DNA of 64,000 bases from the NCBI GenBank assembly GCA_902788705.1, contig CADALE010000007.1:25064-89063 (forward strand), in the 5' to 3' direction. Shown one piece after another: positions 8,854 through 17,880 of this stretch. The notes below the pieces were generated by a model. That model saw only the letters and a program-made list of their open reading frames with translations. It was not told the DNA's origin and did no database searches. Origin of the DNA: an uncultured Coriobacteriaceae bacterium (GTDB taxonomy: Bacteria > Actinomycetota > Coriobacteriia > Coriobacteriales > Atopobiaceae). The first letter of the stretch is position 1, and every line of letters starts with the position of its first letter. Position numbers and translations under genes: made by a program.

Positions 8854-10194
8854 GTGGCTGGACAGAACGATCCCATCTCGGTAACGCAGGCCCTCCAGGA
8901 CGCCAAGGCCTGCCTCAAGACGCTACCCATGATGGTTGTGGCCGGCGAGGTCACGGGCTTCCATGGTCCCAACGCCCGGTCGGGGCACTGCTACTTCCAG
9001 GTTAAGGACGACCAGTCGGTCATGGACGTCATCGTGTGGCGCGGCACGTACGCAACGTGCGGATTCCAGCTGCACGACGGCCTTGCGGTGCAGCTCACGG
9101 GTGGCTTCGACGTGTATCCGGGCAACGGGCGCATGTCGTTCGTGGCGCGCAAGCTGGAGGCTTCGGGCGAGGGCCTGCTGCGCCAGCAGGTTGCCGCGCT
9201 TGCCCGCAAGCTCAGCGCCGAGGGCCTCATGGACGACGCGCGCAAGCGTCCCATCCCGCGATTCTGCACCCGCGTGGCCGTGGTCACGTCGCTCTCGGGC
9301 AAGGTGGTGGACGACGTGCGCCGCACGCTGCTGCGCCGCAACCCGCTGGTCGAGCTTCAGGTGGTGGGCTGCCAGGTGCAGGGGCCCGAGGCGCCCGCAA
9401 CCATCATCCGGGCCTTGGGCGTGGCGGCCTCCGTGCGTCCCGACGCCATCCTGCTCGTGCGCGGCGGTGGCTCGTTCGAGGACCTCATGACCTTCAACGA
9501 CGAGGCCCTGGCGCGCGCCGTGGCCGCCTGCCCCGTACCCGTCATCACCGGCATCGGCCACGAGCCCGACACCTGCATCTGCGACATGGTGGCCGATCGC
9601 CGCTGCTCCACCCCCACAGCTGCCGCCGAGTCGGTTGCGCCCGCGATGGACGAGCTTGCGCAGGTTACGGCCACGCGTCAGCAGCGCCTAGCGCGGGCCA
9701 TGTCGCGCATGCTCGAGCAGGCCTCGGTGGCAACCGAGTCAAGCGCCGAGCGTGCCCAACGCGCCATCGGCTCCGACCTCTCGCGCAGGCGCCTCGCGCT
9801 TGAGGCACTGGCCAGCCGTCGGTGCCTCACGCAGCCCCAGTCGCTCGTGGAAGACCGCCTTTCGGCCCTCGAGCTCACCGAGGAGCGCCTGCACGGTGCG
9901 TTGCCGCGCTCCATCGAACGCCGCAAGGATACCACTACGGCCCAGGCCACGCGCCTCGAGGCTGTGGCCCAGCGGCTGCTTGTGCCCTACGACGCCTCGC
10001 TGGCACGCGCGGCGGCCTCGCTCGAGGCGCTCTCGCCACTCAAGGTGCTGGCCCGAGGCTATGCCATCGCCCGCGACGAGGAGGGTCACGTCGTGTCCGA
10101 CGCCTCGGCCCTCCAGGTGGGCGACCAGCTGTCGGTGCTGCTGGGCAAGGGCACCGCGCACACCCAAGTCATGTCTGTCGAATCCGCAAGCTAG
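8854..10194 (+). CDS. xseA: Exodeoxyribonuclease VII large subunit
   Basis: 446 residues with GTG start, one base after the protease stop. An OB-fold DNA-binding domain occupies roughly residues 1-100 (VVAGEVTGFHG, SGHCYFQVKDD). The nuclease core follows, with AVVTSLSGKVVDDV, ILLVRGGGSFEDL and VITGIGHEPDTCICD, and then a long helical region. With XseB it degrades single-stranded DNA from both ends to acid-soluble fragments. XseB is encoded 11 bases downstream. Confidence 0.93.
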   Translation: MAGQNDPISVTQALQDAKACLKTLPMMVVAGEVTGFHGPNARSGHCYFQVKDDQSVMDVIVWRGTYATCGFQLHDGLAVQLTGGFDVYPGNGRMSFVARKLEASGEGLLRQQVAALARKLSAEGLMDDARKRPIPRFCTRVAVVTSLSGKVVDDVRRTLLRRNPLVELQVVGCQVQGPEAPATIIRALGVAASVRPDAILLVRGGGSFEDLMTFNDEALARAVAACPVPVITGIGHEPDTCICDMVADRRCSTPTAAAESVAPAMDELAQVTATRQQRLARAMSRMLEQASVATESSAERAQRAIGSDLSRRRLALEALASRRCLTQPQSLVEDRLSALELTEERLHGALPRSIERRKDTTTAQATRLEAVAQRLLVPYDASLARAAASLEALSPLKVLARGYAIARDEEGHVVSDASALQVGDQLSVLLGKGTAHTQVMSVESAS

Positions 10195-10204
10195 GAGGAA
10201 CACG

Positions 10205-10477
10205 ATGAACGAAGCACAGGCTGCACGTCCCGTTGACGAGATGAGCTTCAAGGAGGCCTCCGTCGAGCTCGAGCAGATTGTCCGCTCCCTCGAGCAGGGC
10301 GACCTCGAGCTGGAGGATGCGCTGGGCCGCTACGCCCGGGGTGTCGAGCTGCTGCGCAGCCTCCGCGAGCGGCTGGCACACGCCGAGCAGAAGGTACAGG
10401 TCCTGATGGACGCCGCAAGCGACGTGGCGGTGGCCGACACCACGGCTGCCCCCTCCACGGCCTTCATCAACGAGTAG
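10205..10477 (+). CDS. xseB: Exodeoxyribonuclease VII small subunit
   Basis: 90 residues, ATG after TAGGAGG. The family core is seen as FKEASVELEQIVRSLEQG followed by LELEDALGRYARG and a second helix with LLRSLRERLAHAEQKV. XseB subunits bind the helical part of XseA and are needed for activity. The 20-residue tail rich in Ala, Asp and Thr after the core is low-complexity. It sits right after xseA in the same operon. Confidence 0.93.
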   Translation: MNEAQAARPVDEMSFKEASVELEQIVRSLEQGDLELEDALGRYARGVELLRSLRERLAHAEQKVQVLMDAASDVAVADTTAAPSTAFINE

Positions 10478-10491
10478 GGGAGCGTACGAGC

Positions 10492-10839
10492 ATGGCAGTG
10501 AGGGACGATTGCATCTTCTGCAAGATCGCCAACCACGTGATCGAGTCGAACTACGTGTACGAGGACGACCTCGTGTGCGCGTTCCGCGACATGAGCCCGC
10601 TGGCACCTACCCACGTGCTGGTGGTGCCCAAGCAGCACCACGAGACCATCGTGGACGACGTGCCGGCAGAGACCTTGGCGGCCATGGTGCACGCGGTGGA
10701 CGAGGTGGCCAAGGCCGAGGGCATCGAGGCCTCGGGCTTCCGTGTGGTGTCCAACGCCGGGGCCGATGCCGGCCAGGCAGTGCCACACCTGCACTTCCAC
10801 GTGCTTGGCGGCCATCGTCTGGGCGACGACTTCGCATAA
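10492..10839 (+). CDS. HIT-family nucleotide hydrolase
   Basis: 115 residues. The histidine triad is clear as VPHLHFHVLGG. The N terminus CIFCKIANHVI with two cysteines is typical of the HinT branch that often binds zinc. These proteins hydrolyse adenosine phosphoramidates and aminoacyl-AMP. It is 14 bases after xseB and likely co-transcribed with it. A 139-base gap separates it from ackA. Confidence 0.9.
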   Translation: MAVRDDCIFCKIANHVIESNYVYEDDLVCAFRDMSPLAPTHVLVVPKQHHETIVDDVPAETLAAMVHAVDEVAKAEGIEASGFRVVSNAGADAGQAVPHLHFHVLGGHRLGDDFA

Positions 10840-10978
10840 GGGCGCGTGCGCCTTCGGATGGCGCTTGCCCGGTGGCCTCAGGTTGAGGTTTATCAGTTTG
10901 GAACTCAGTTTTGCCTCGCAGCGGCCCGCGGCGGTCGTATGATGGTGTATGGCGTTTTCAACACGTGAGAGGAGTCCC

Positions 10979-12151
10979 ATGAACGTACTGGTCATCAACG
11001 CAGGCAGCTCGTCGCTCAAGTTCCAGCTCCTGGACGTCGACACTGCCGAGGTCTATGCAAAGGGCAACTGCGAGCGCATCGGCATCGACGGCTCCTTCGT
11101 GGGCTACGAGTCCATCGCCGTCGAGGGCAAGCAGAAGATCGAGGCCCCGCTGCCCGATCACAAGACGGCCATGCAGTACGTCATCGAGATCATCAATGCC
11201 ACGGGCAAGGACTTCATCGGCATCGGCCACCGCGTCGTTCAGGGCGGCTGGTACTTCCCCGAGTCGAAGGTCGTCACCGACGAGAGCCTGGGCTGGGTGC
11301 GCGAGGTGGCCCCGCTGGCCCCGCTGCACAACTACGCCGAGGCCGACGCCATCGAGGTCTGCCGCGAGCTGTTCCCCGACAAGGGCAACGTGGTCGTGGC
11401 CGACACCTCCTTCCACTATGCCATCCCCGAGCGCGCGCACCGCTACGCCCTGCCGCGCGACGTGGTTGACAAGCTGCACATCCGCAAGTACGGCGCCCAC
11501 GGCACCAGCCACCGCTACATCTGGCGTGCCACCAAGGAGTTCCTGGGCGACGACGTGCACAAGCTCGTGAGCTGCCACCTGGGCTCCGGCGCCTCCCTGT
11601 GCGCCATCACCGACGGCAAGAACATGGACACCACCATGGGCCTCACGCCGCTTGACGGCCTCATCATGGGCACCCGCTGCGGCACCATCGACCCGGCCAC
11701 CGTGTGCTACCTGCAGCGCGTTGGCGGCTATACCGTCGACGAGGTCGACACCATGATGAACAAGCAGTCGGGCCTGCTGGCCATCTCCGGCCTCTCCTCC
11801 GACTCTCGCGACATCGAGCTCGCGGCTGACGACGGCGACAACAACGCCCGCCTGGCCATCGAGATGTTTGCCTATCGCACCGCCCAGCTGGTGTGCGAGA
11901 TGGCCCAGGCCAACGAGGGCGTCGACACCATCGCGTTCTCGGCCGGCATCGGCGAGAACTCTGCCACCATGCGCGCCGAGGTGTGCAAGAAGCTCGAGTG
12001 GCTGGGCGTGAAGCTTGACCCCGAGAAGAACCGCGTGCGCTCCGGCGAGGTGCGCGAGATCTCGGCCGCCGACTCGAAGATCCGCGTGCTGGTGGTTCCC
12101 ACCAACGAGGAGCTCATGATTGCCCTCGACGTGAAGGACCTGCTGGGCTAA
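10979..12151 (+). CDS. ackA: Acetate kinase
   Basis: 390 residues; ATG at 10979 preceded by GAGAGGAG. Family marks are VLVINAGSSSLKFQLL at the start, the GHRVVQGG motif, CHLGSGASLCAI, and the adenosine-binding region FSAGIGENSATMR. It makes ATP from acetyl phosphate and ADP, with pta in the same window (17.9 kb) supplying acetyl phosphate from acetyl-CoA. Unlike in many bacteria the two genes are not adjacent. A strong terminator follows 43 bases after the stop. Confidence 0.96.
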   Translation: MNVLVINAGSSSLKFQLLDVDTAEVYAKGNCERIGIDGSFVGYESIAVEGKQKIEAPLPDHKTAMQYVIEIINATGKDFIGIGHRVVQGGWYFPESKVVTDESLGWVREVAPLAPLHNYAEADAIEVCRELFPDKGNVVVADTSFHYAIPERAHRYALPRDVVDKLHIRKYGAHGTSHRYIWRATKEFLGDDVHKLVSCHLGSGASLCAITDGKNMDTTMGLTPLDGLIMGTRCGTIDPATVCYLQRVGGYTVDEVDTMMNKQSGLLAISGLSSDSRDIELAADDGDNNARLAIEMFAYRTAQLVCEMAQANEGVDTIAFSAGIGENSATMRAEVCKKLEWLGVKLDPEKNRVRSGEVREISAADSKIRVLVVPTNEELMIALDVKDLLG

Positions 12152-12193
12152 GGGCCTGCACACGCCTTCCGGCACAATGCTTCGCAGTACAAG

Positions 12194-12227
12194 AAGGGCC
12201 CTCGGGAGCAATCCCGAGGGCCCTTTT
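12194..12227 (+). terminator. Rho-independent terminator after ackA
   Basis: A perfect 14-base stem, AAGGGCCCTCGGGA with TCCCGAGGGCCCTT, around a GCAA loop, ending in TTTT. It lies between convergent ackA and the aldose-epimerase gene and may work in both directions. Confidence 0.93.
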
Positions 12228-12247
12228 CATGCGTCTGGGCTCAAGGG

Positions 12248-13126
12248 CTACAGCGGCAGCATCGTGAAGCTGTACACGGCGGTCTCGCCGGGCTCAAGGA
12301 AGTCCATGCCCTGCTTGTGCTCGAACACGTCGTCCTCGTCGGTGCGCGTGGCGGTGCCGCGCCAGGGCTCCAGCGCCACGAACGGCGCGTTGGGGGCGCT
12401 CCACACGCCCAGCCAGTCAAAGCCCGCGAAGTCGACGCGCATGCCATGGCCGGAGGGCCCGACCAGGCTCACGGTGCGCTCGGGAACGTCCTCGAAGGTG
12501 AGGGTGTCCACGTCAAACAGCTGGTGCGTGAGGGGCAGCTGGTCGGCGTCGTCCACCAGCGTGAAGCGGTTGCCATAGTCAAGCAGGCCGGTCTCGGTCG
12601 AGATGGTGGGGGAGGCGTAGGTCCACGGGCGGGCGAACACCAGCTTGTAGTCGGCGAAGTCCTCGTCCTCGCAGCCGGGTGCCGGCACGTTGAATGCCGG
12701 GTGCCCGCCCACGCAGAAGGGAAGCGTCACGTCGCCGGTGTTGGTAACCTCAAACTCCTGCTCCAGGCCATCGCCCACCACGCGGTAGGTCATGCGCAGC
12801 TGGAAGTCGTAGGGGAACGCGGCACGCGTGTCGTCGCTGGACACCAGTTGGAACGTGACGGCGTCGTCGGCGGCCTCGACCACGTCATGCTCGTAGTTGC
12901 GGGCCAGGCCGTGGCGACCAAAGGCCACCTCGCCCTGGGCGCTCTCGGCGCGGTCGTTGCGCAGGTTGCCCACGATGGGGAAGAGCACCGGTGCGCAGCG
13001 GGGCCAAAACGCCGGGTCACGCTGCCAGAGATACTCCTTGCCGTCAAGCTTGAGGCTCATGAGCTGGGCGCCCTTCGAGTCGATGGTTGCCTCGACGCGT
13101 CCCTTTGCGATGGTGGTCAGTGCCAT
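12248..13126 (-). CDS. Aldose 1-epimerase family protein
   Basis: The start at 13126 is chosen for the GAGAGGAG site just upstream and because 28 further in-frame upstream codons look non-homologous. The 292-residue product has the galactose mutarotase fold: WQRDPAFWPRCAPVLFPIVG near the N terminus, the CVGGHPAFNVP segment with a likely catalytic His, and a conserved LEPWRG stretch. It probably interconverts anomers of a sugar or sugar phosphate; the precise substrate is unknown. It is divergent from a lipoprotein gene. Confidence 0.85.
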   Translation of the reverse strand: MALTTIAKGRVEATIDSKGAQLMSLKLDGKEYLWQRDPAFWPRCAPVLFPIVGNLRNDRAESAQGEVAFGRHGLARNYEHDVVEAADDAVTFQLVSSDDTRAAFPYDFQLRMTYRVVGDGLEQEFEVTNTGDVTLPFCVGGHPAFNVPAPGCEDEDFADYKLVFARPWTYASPTISTETGLLDYGNRFTLVDDADQLPLTHQLFDVDTLTFEDVPERTVSLVGPSGHGMRVDFAGFDWLGVWSAPNAPFVALEPWRGTATRTDEDDVFEHKQGMDFLEPGETAVYSFTMLPL

Positions 13127-13188
13127 GTGCGCTCCTCTCGTCGGTTGGGCTATCATGATGGCAAGACATAGCGCCGATAGGAGGCACC

Positions 13189-13797
13189 ATGCGCCACGCC
13201 CGGGTTGCAATCTCCCTCTCGATGATACTCTCTCTTGTGCTCGTGCTCACGGCTTGTGGCGGTGCGCGTGACGAAGCTGCTCCGCAGGCGGAGGATGAGG
13301 CAGCGCAGGAGACGCTGGCGCAGGAGCAGCAGCCGGTCGAGAGCCCGTATCGCATCGCGTCGGTAAGGGGCCAGGCGCCCTCGGGCGTGGCCGTCGTGGG
13401 GGATGCGTGGGGATGCGACGTCAGCTCGTCGGTTGACACGCTGGCCAAAGACCTCATCGCCGGTAGGGTGGACTTCGCGGTGGTCCCCTCCGACATGGCA
13501 TCGCAGCTGTACAATGCCACGGTAGGGGCGGTGATGGCCGTCGACGCGGTGGATGCTGGCGATGGCCTGCTGTGCGTGACCGTGGTGCGCACCGAGCACT
13601 TCGCGAGCGATCCCGACCAGGTGGTCGAGTTCGTGGCGCGCCATGGCGAGCTGGCGTCCGGTGCCTCGGGGGTCACTTTCTACCGTGGGTCGGCCATGCA
13701 GTCCGCCGTGACCGAGCAGCTGAAGGACCTTTATGTACAGGATGCCTCGCAGGTGGGTGGCCAGCTTCCGCCAGACAACTTCTACTTCCTTGGGTAA
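13189..13797 (+). CDS. Predicted lipoprotein, solute-binding-like
   Basis: 202 residues with a Sec signal peptide and lipobox LTAC, then a 30-residue Glu/Gln/Ala linker. The mature part includes GRVDFAVVPSDMASQLYN, a pattern seen in periplasmic solute-binding and TAXI/NMT1-like proteins (the protein decides which substrate it binds), but the domain is short for a full binding protein. No ABC transporter genes lie nearby. It is divergent from the epimerase and followed by the VanY gene. Function is unproven. Confidence 0.6.
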   Translation: MRHARVAISLSMILSLVLVLTACGGARDEAAPQAEDEAAQETLAQEQQPVESPYRIASVRGQAPSGVAVVGDAWGCDVSSSVDTLAKDLIAGRVDFAVVPSDMASQLYNATVGAVMAVDAVDAGDGLLCVTVVRTEHFASDPDQVVEFVARHGELASGASGVTFYRGSAMQSAVTEQLKDLYVQDASQVGGQLPPDNFYFLG

Positions 13798-13920
13798 GGG
13801 CATCTACCTGCTGAAACTGGGCGTCTTATAGGGATGTTAATGGGCAATTGCGGCATGCATGGGCGTGCACGGACGATTGTGGCCAGCTTGCCGCGAAGCA
13901 TACTCGAAAGGAAGGCGTTC

Positions 13921-15009
13921 ATGGACAAGACGATGACAAGAAGGGCGTTCCTTGCGCTGGGCGGGTCGCTGGGTGCCGCGATGATGGGCGGATGCAAGGG
14001 CAATGACGCTGGCGAGCAGCCCACCGCCGAAGGAAGTGCGCAGGCCGAGGCCGCCGGCGCGGGCATCGACTACCTGGCGCTGGTCAACAAGCAGCACAAG
14101 CTGCCGGACAACTGGGAGGACGAGGTCGAGATCGTCAGCCTCACCAACTCCGAGGACTGGGACGTGGACGTTGAGGCCAAGGCCTACGAGGCGTATCTCG
14201 CCCTTAAGGAGGACCTCGAGGCCGAGGGCGTCTACATTGACCTCGACTCCGCCTATCGCAGCGTGGCCGAGCAGCAGCGCATCGTGGACGAGTTCACCGA
14301 GAAGTACGGCGAGGAGTACGTGAAGCTGTACGTGGCGGTGCCTGGCTACTCCGAGCACCACACGGGCCTCGCGCTCGACCTCTTCCTCATCATTGACGGC
14401 AAGGGCGTGTACCTCAACGAGGACATGGTGCAGTACCCCGAGATCTGGGAGAAGATTCACGCCAAGCTTGCCGACCACGGCTTCATCCTGCGCTACCTGC
14501 CTCAGCGCAAGATGTTTACCGGCTACAGCTACGAGCCCTGGCACATCCGCTACCTCGACGATGTCGAGATAGCGCACCAGATTACCGAGGCAGGCCTCAC
14601 CTTTGAGGAGTACCTAGGAGAGGTTGACCCGCAGGTCGCTGGGTGCGAGGTGGACTACGGCACCTCGGAGCTGTACACGGAGGCGGACATCGACTCTGCC
14701 CTTGGGGCAGTCCTCACCGAGTTCTCTGGCTGGAAGGGCTGCACCTTGAAGCGCTTCGCCTATGCCGGCGACGAGGCGTGCGGCGCCGACGAGATAGCCT
14801 ATGCCAACGAGCTGCGTGAGGCCAACATGCCCGACCTGCCCGCCTTTGACCAGGTCATTGTCTTCGTGAGCGACCTGCGCTCGCCGAGTGCGGAGGACGC
14901 CGAGGGCACGGCGTGGGAGCCCGACACCGACTACACCAACTGGAGCTGGCACCTTGGGCGCACGGATGCAGACGGGGCTTGGCAGCTTCTTACGTGGGGC
15001 CTGGGCTAG
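13921..15009 (+). CDS. VanY-type D-alanyl-D-alanine carboxypeptidase lipoprotein
   Basis: Start at 13921, preceded by AAAGGAAGG; 362 residues. The signal has twin arginines (TRRAFLALGG) and a lipobox ending MMGGC, so it is probably a Tat-exported lipoprotein. The M15B peptidase core has SAYRSVAEQQRIV, the zinc motif SEHHTGLALDL and EPWHIRYL. Such enzymes trim the terminal D-Ala of peptidoglycan precursors or the cell wall. After the peptidase domain it has an extra domain of about 115 residues with no recognised family. Confidence 0.85.
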   Translation: MDKTMTRRAFLALGGSLGAAMMGGCKGNDAGEQPTAEGSAQAEAAGAGIDYLALVNKQHKLPDNWEDEVEIVSLTNSEDWDVDVEAKAYEAYLALKEDLEAEGVYIDLDSAYRSVAEQQRIVDEFTEKYGEEYVKLYVAVPGYSEHHTGLALDLFLIIDGKGVYLNEDMVQYPEIWEKIHAKLADHGFILRYLPQRKMFTGYSYEPWHIRYLDDVEIAHQITEAGLTFEEYLGEVDPQVAGCEVDYGTSELYTEADIDSALGAVLTEFSGWKGCTLKRFAYAGDEACGADEIAYANELREANMPDLPAFDQVIVFVSDLRSPSAEDAEGTAWEPDTDYTNWSWHLGRTDADGAWQLLTWGLG

Positions 15010-15093
15010 GGGATGGCACACCGCGCGCAGGTGCTGGGTGCCCACCGTGCCTCCACAATTTAGCTAGCAGTGTGTTACGCCCGAGGTGTCCCA

Positions 15094-15120
15094 TTGACAC
15101 TTGGCGTATTCTACTATCTG
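15094..15120 (+). promoter_or_regulatory. Possible pckA promoter
   Basis: TTGACA at 15094-15099 is followed after 15 bases by TATCTG. The hexamers are reasonable for a sigma-70-type promoter but the spacer is short. It lies about 60 bases upstream of the pckA start in an AT-richer stretch. Confidence 0.35.
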
Positions 15121-15177
15121 TCAAGTGCATGGCGGCAACTGTTCAGCATTTGCCGTCGAGTGGCAGAAGGAGGTTTT

Positions 15178-16842
15178 ATGGCCACCGTTCAGGAACGTAT
15201 TGATACCATCACGAACTATGTCATGGCTCGCGGTGAGGGTAAGCGCGGCGCAACCGTGCACGACCTTCTGGCTATTGGCGGCATCAACAACTGCCGTGGT
15301 GCCGTCGTCATGGACGAGGCTCCCGCAGGCCTCATCGAGCGTGCGCTGCGCCGCAACGAGGGCGTGCTCACCGATACCGGTGCCCTCTCGGTCGAGACTG
15401 GCAAGTACACCGGTCGCTCGCCTGAGGACCGCTTCATCGTGGACACCCCCGACGTGCACGACCAGATTCACTGGGGCAACGTCAACAAGCCGTTTAGCCC
15501 CGAGAACTACGACATCGTGAAGCAGGCCGTGGTTGACTACCTGAGCACGCGCGACCTCTACGTGGTGCGTGCCATCGCCGGCGCCGACCGTCGCTGGTGC
15601 CGCAAGTTCCTCATCGTGTGCGAGCGCGCCAGCCAGGCGCTCTTTGCGCGCCAGCTTCTGGTGCGTCCGTCCAAGCGCCAGCGCGACAGCTACTTCCCGC
15701 AGGACTTCACCGTGCTCGCGGCGCCCGACTTCAAGCTTGACCCCCTCAAGCACGGCACCAACTCCGAGGCCGCCGTCCTCATCAACTTCGCCGACCGCTG
15801 CATCATCGTGGCAGGCACCGCCTACAGTGGCGAGATCAAGAAGGCCGTGTTCTCGGTCATGAACTACGTCATGCCCACCGAGGAGAACGTGCTTCCCATG
15901 CACTCCTCGGCCAACATGGACCCGGTCACCGGCGAGACGGCCGTCTTCTTTGGCCTGTCCGGCACCGGCAAGACCACGCTCTCGGCCGACACGCAGCGCG
16001 TCCTCATCGGCGACGACGAGCATGGCTGGGCGCAGAACTCCATCTTCAACTTTGAGGGCGGCTGCTACGCCAAGGCCATCAAGATCACCCCGGTTACCGA
16101 GCCGCAGATCTATGGGGCCATCCGCTTTGGTGCCATCTGCGAGAACGTCGTGGTTAACCACGTCAATCGTCGCCCCGACTACTTCGACGACCGCCTTACC
16201 GAGAACACCCGCGTGGCGTATCCGGTGGACTACATCGACAACGCGGCCGTCATGGGCCAGGGCCGCTATCCCAACGTGGTCATCTTCCTGACGCTCGACG
16301 CCTTCGGCGTGCTGCCGCCCATCTCTCGCCTGGACAAGAACGCCGCCATGTACCACTTCCTGTCGGGCTTCACCAGCAAGGTGGCCGGCACCGAGCGCGG
16401 CATCACCGAGCCCCAGCCCACGTTCTCGACCCTCTTTGGCGAGCCCTTCATGCCGCTTGACCCTGTGCACTATGCCGACATGTTCGGCGAGCGCATGGAG
16501 CGCTCCGGCACGCGCGTGTACCTGATCAACACCGGCTGGTCGGGTGGCTCGTACGGCGTTGGCCAGCGCATGGATCTTGCCTCCACGCGCCAGATGGTGA
16601 CGGCCGCGCTCAACGGCTCGGTGGAGGACGCCGACTTCGTGCACGACCCCATCTTCAACGTGGACGTCCCGCAGTACGTGGCCGGCGTCTCCAGCCGCGT
16701 GCTCAACCCTCGTGATACGTGGCTGGACAAGGACGCCTACGACGAGACGGCCCGTCGCGTGGCTAAGATGTTCGTGGACAACGCGGCTGCCAAGTATCCC
16801 AACATGGCACCCGAGGTGCGTGCAGCCGGCCCGATTGCCTAG
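15178..16842 (+). CDS. pckA: Phosphoenolpyruvate carboxykinase (ATP)
   Basis: 554 residues, ATG after AGAAGGAGG. The ATP-type signature is present: the P-loop FGLSGTGKTTLSAD, then LIGDDEHGW for metal binding, and the substrate-site arginine region TGRSPEDRF. It interconverts oxaloacetate and PEP with ATP; in rumen and gut anaerobes it often runs in the carboxylating, ATP-forming direction towards succinate. It is monocistronic, with its own promoter-like sequence and terminator. Confidence 0.96.
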   Translation: MATVQERIDTITNYVMARGEGKRGATVHDLLAIGGINNCRGAVVMDEAPAGLIERALRRNEGVLTDTGALSVETGKYTGRSPEDRFIVDTPDVHDQIHWGNVNKPFSPENYDIVKQAVVDYLSTRDLYVVRAIAGADRRWCRKFLIVCERASQALFARQLLVRPSKRQRDSYFPQDFTVLAAPDFKLDPLKHGTNSEAAVLINFADRCIIVAGTAYSGEIKKAVFSVMNYVMPTEENVLPMHSSANMDPVTGETAVFFGLSGTGKTTLSADTQRVLIGDDEHGWAQNSIFNFEGGCYAKAIKITPVTEPQIYGAIRFGAICENVVVNHVNRRPDYFDDRLTENTRVAYPVDYIDNAAVMGQGRYPNVVIFLTLDAFGVLPPISRLDKNAAMYHFLSGFTSKVAGTERGITEPQPTFSTLFGEPFMPLDPVHYADMFGERMERSGTRVYLINTGWSGGSYGVGQRMDLASTRQMVTAALNGSVEDADFVHDPIFNVDVPQYVAGVSSRVLNPRDTWLDKDAYDETARRVAKMFVDNAAAKYPNMAPEVRAAGPIA

Positions 16843-16861
16843 CGGCCCTGCACGTAAGATG

Positions 16862-16903
16862 AAAAGAGGCGCGGCTCCCATCAGGGGGCCGCGCCTCTCT
16901 TGT
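16862..16903 (+). terminator. Terminator after pckA
   Basis: AAAAGAGGCGCGGCTCCC pairs with GGGGCCGCGCCTCT across a short ATCAG loop, followed by a short T-rich end. It lies 20 bases after the pckA stop. Confidence 0.88.
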
Positions 16904-16925
16904 GTCGTTGGATTGGGAGCGGGAC

Positions 16926-17018
16926 GGCGGGACAGTGGGGACGTAGCACTTTGTCCGCGCCAGTTCGGCTCGTTCTTTGCTTAGCGCGGACAAAGTGCTA
17001 CGTCCCCACTGTCCCGCC
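16926..17018. repeat. Palindromic intergenic repeat, copy 2 (GTAGCACTTTGTCC family)
   Basis: GGCGGGACAGTGGGGACGTA then GCACTTTGTCCGCGC on the left mirrors GCGCGGACAAAGTGC then TACGTCCCCACTGTCCCGCC on the right. A further CCCCGCTGTCCCGCG fragment continues to 17034. The loop sequence differs from copy 1 whereas the stem is nearly identical. It lies between convergent pckA and slyD. Confidence 0.88.
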
Positions 17019-17057
17019 ATCCCCGCTGTCCCGCGTCCGCGAGCTGCGCTCTGCGAG

Positions 17058-17627
17058 CTACTGCTCGTCGCAGCAGCAGCCTTCACCCTCGCCGTGGCAG
17101 CACTCGCCGTCTTCGTGGTGATGTCCGTGGCCCTCGCCGTGGCAGCAGCCACCCTCGCCATGGCCATGGCCGCGACCGTGGCAGCAGTGGTGCTCCTCGG
17201 TCTCGCTGGCCTCCAGCAGCTCGATTTCGAAGTTGAGCGCCTTGCCTGCCATCTCGTGGTTCAGGTCGAAGGTGATGGTCTCGTCGTCCATGGCGTACAC
17301 CACGGCCGGCATGGGCTGGCCCATGGGACCACCCAGCACCACGCGCATGCCCACGCGGGCGTTCTCGGCACCGGGCATGTTGGCGATGGGCACGCTGATT
17401 ACCATGTCGTCACGGCGCTCGCCATAGGCCTCGCTGGGCTCAAGCCGCACGTTGACGGTCTGGCCCACCTCCATGTCACGCACGGCGACATCAAAGCCGG
17501 GAATCATCTGCCCAGCCATGCACACAAAGCTGAGGGGCTCGCCGCGGTCGCGCGACGAGTCGAACTTGGTTCCGTCATCCAGCGTGCCCACATAGTGCAC
17601 GCTTACGTGCTTGCCTTCGTTGCTCAT
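17058..17627 (-). CDS. slyD: FKBP-type peptidyl-prolyl isomerase, SlyD-like, with metal-binding tail
   Basis: 189 residues, ATG after AAAGGAG. The FKBP part is VSVHYVGTLDDGTKFDSSR, GQMIPGFDVAV and NHEMAGKALNFEIELL; the insert-in-flap domain carries PSEAYGERRDDM. From about residue 145 a tail rich in His, Cys and Gly (several HCCHG, GHGHG and GCCCDE runs) follows. SlyD proteins act as prolyl isomerases and chaperones and feed nickel to hydrogenase maturation through such tails; this tail is unusually long and cysteine-rich. Confidence 0.92.
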   Translation of the reverse strand: MSNEGKHVSVHYVGTLDDGTKFDSSRDRGEPLSFVCMAGQMIPGFDVAVRDMEVGQTVNVRLEPSEAYGERRDDMVISVPIANMPGAENARVGMRVVLGGPMGQPMPAVVYAMDDETITFDLNHEMAGKALNFEIELLEASETEEHHCCHGRGHGHGEGGCCHGEGHGHHHEDGECCHGEGEGCCCDEQ

Positions 17628-17806
17628 GATTCTCCTTTGTTCGACGATGCAGCGCTAACAGTCTACCCATACGGCGCGGAACGCGGGGGTTGGCCGGCCT
17701 CTCAACATAAGAAGTGCAGGTACGTGGCCAGGGGAGATGCGTGACCGCAGCGTAGGTGCCCGGAGCGGAACCGTCGCCCGCGGGAAACCCACAGGGCTTG
17801 GCACAC

Positions 17807-17834
17807 GAAAGGGCCCCGGACGTCTCCGGGGCCC
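17807..17834 (-). terminator. Terminator after pta
   Basis: Read on the minus strand, GGGCCCCGGA pairs with TCCGGGGCCC around a four-base loop, followed by a short CCCTTTCG tract. It lies about 46 bases downstream of the pta stop. The area between it and slyD (about 17635-17806) shows no gene. Confidence 0.75.
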
Positions 17835-17880
17835 CAACAGGTGCGCAATGGGCCCAAGGCCCGGAATGTGCTGGGATTCG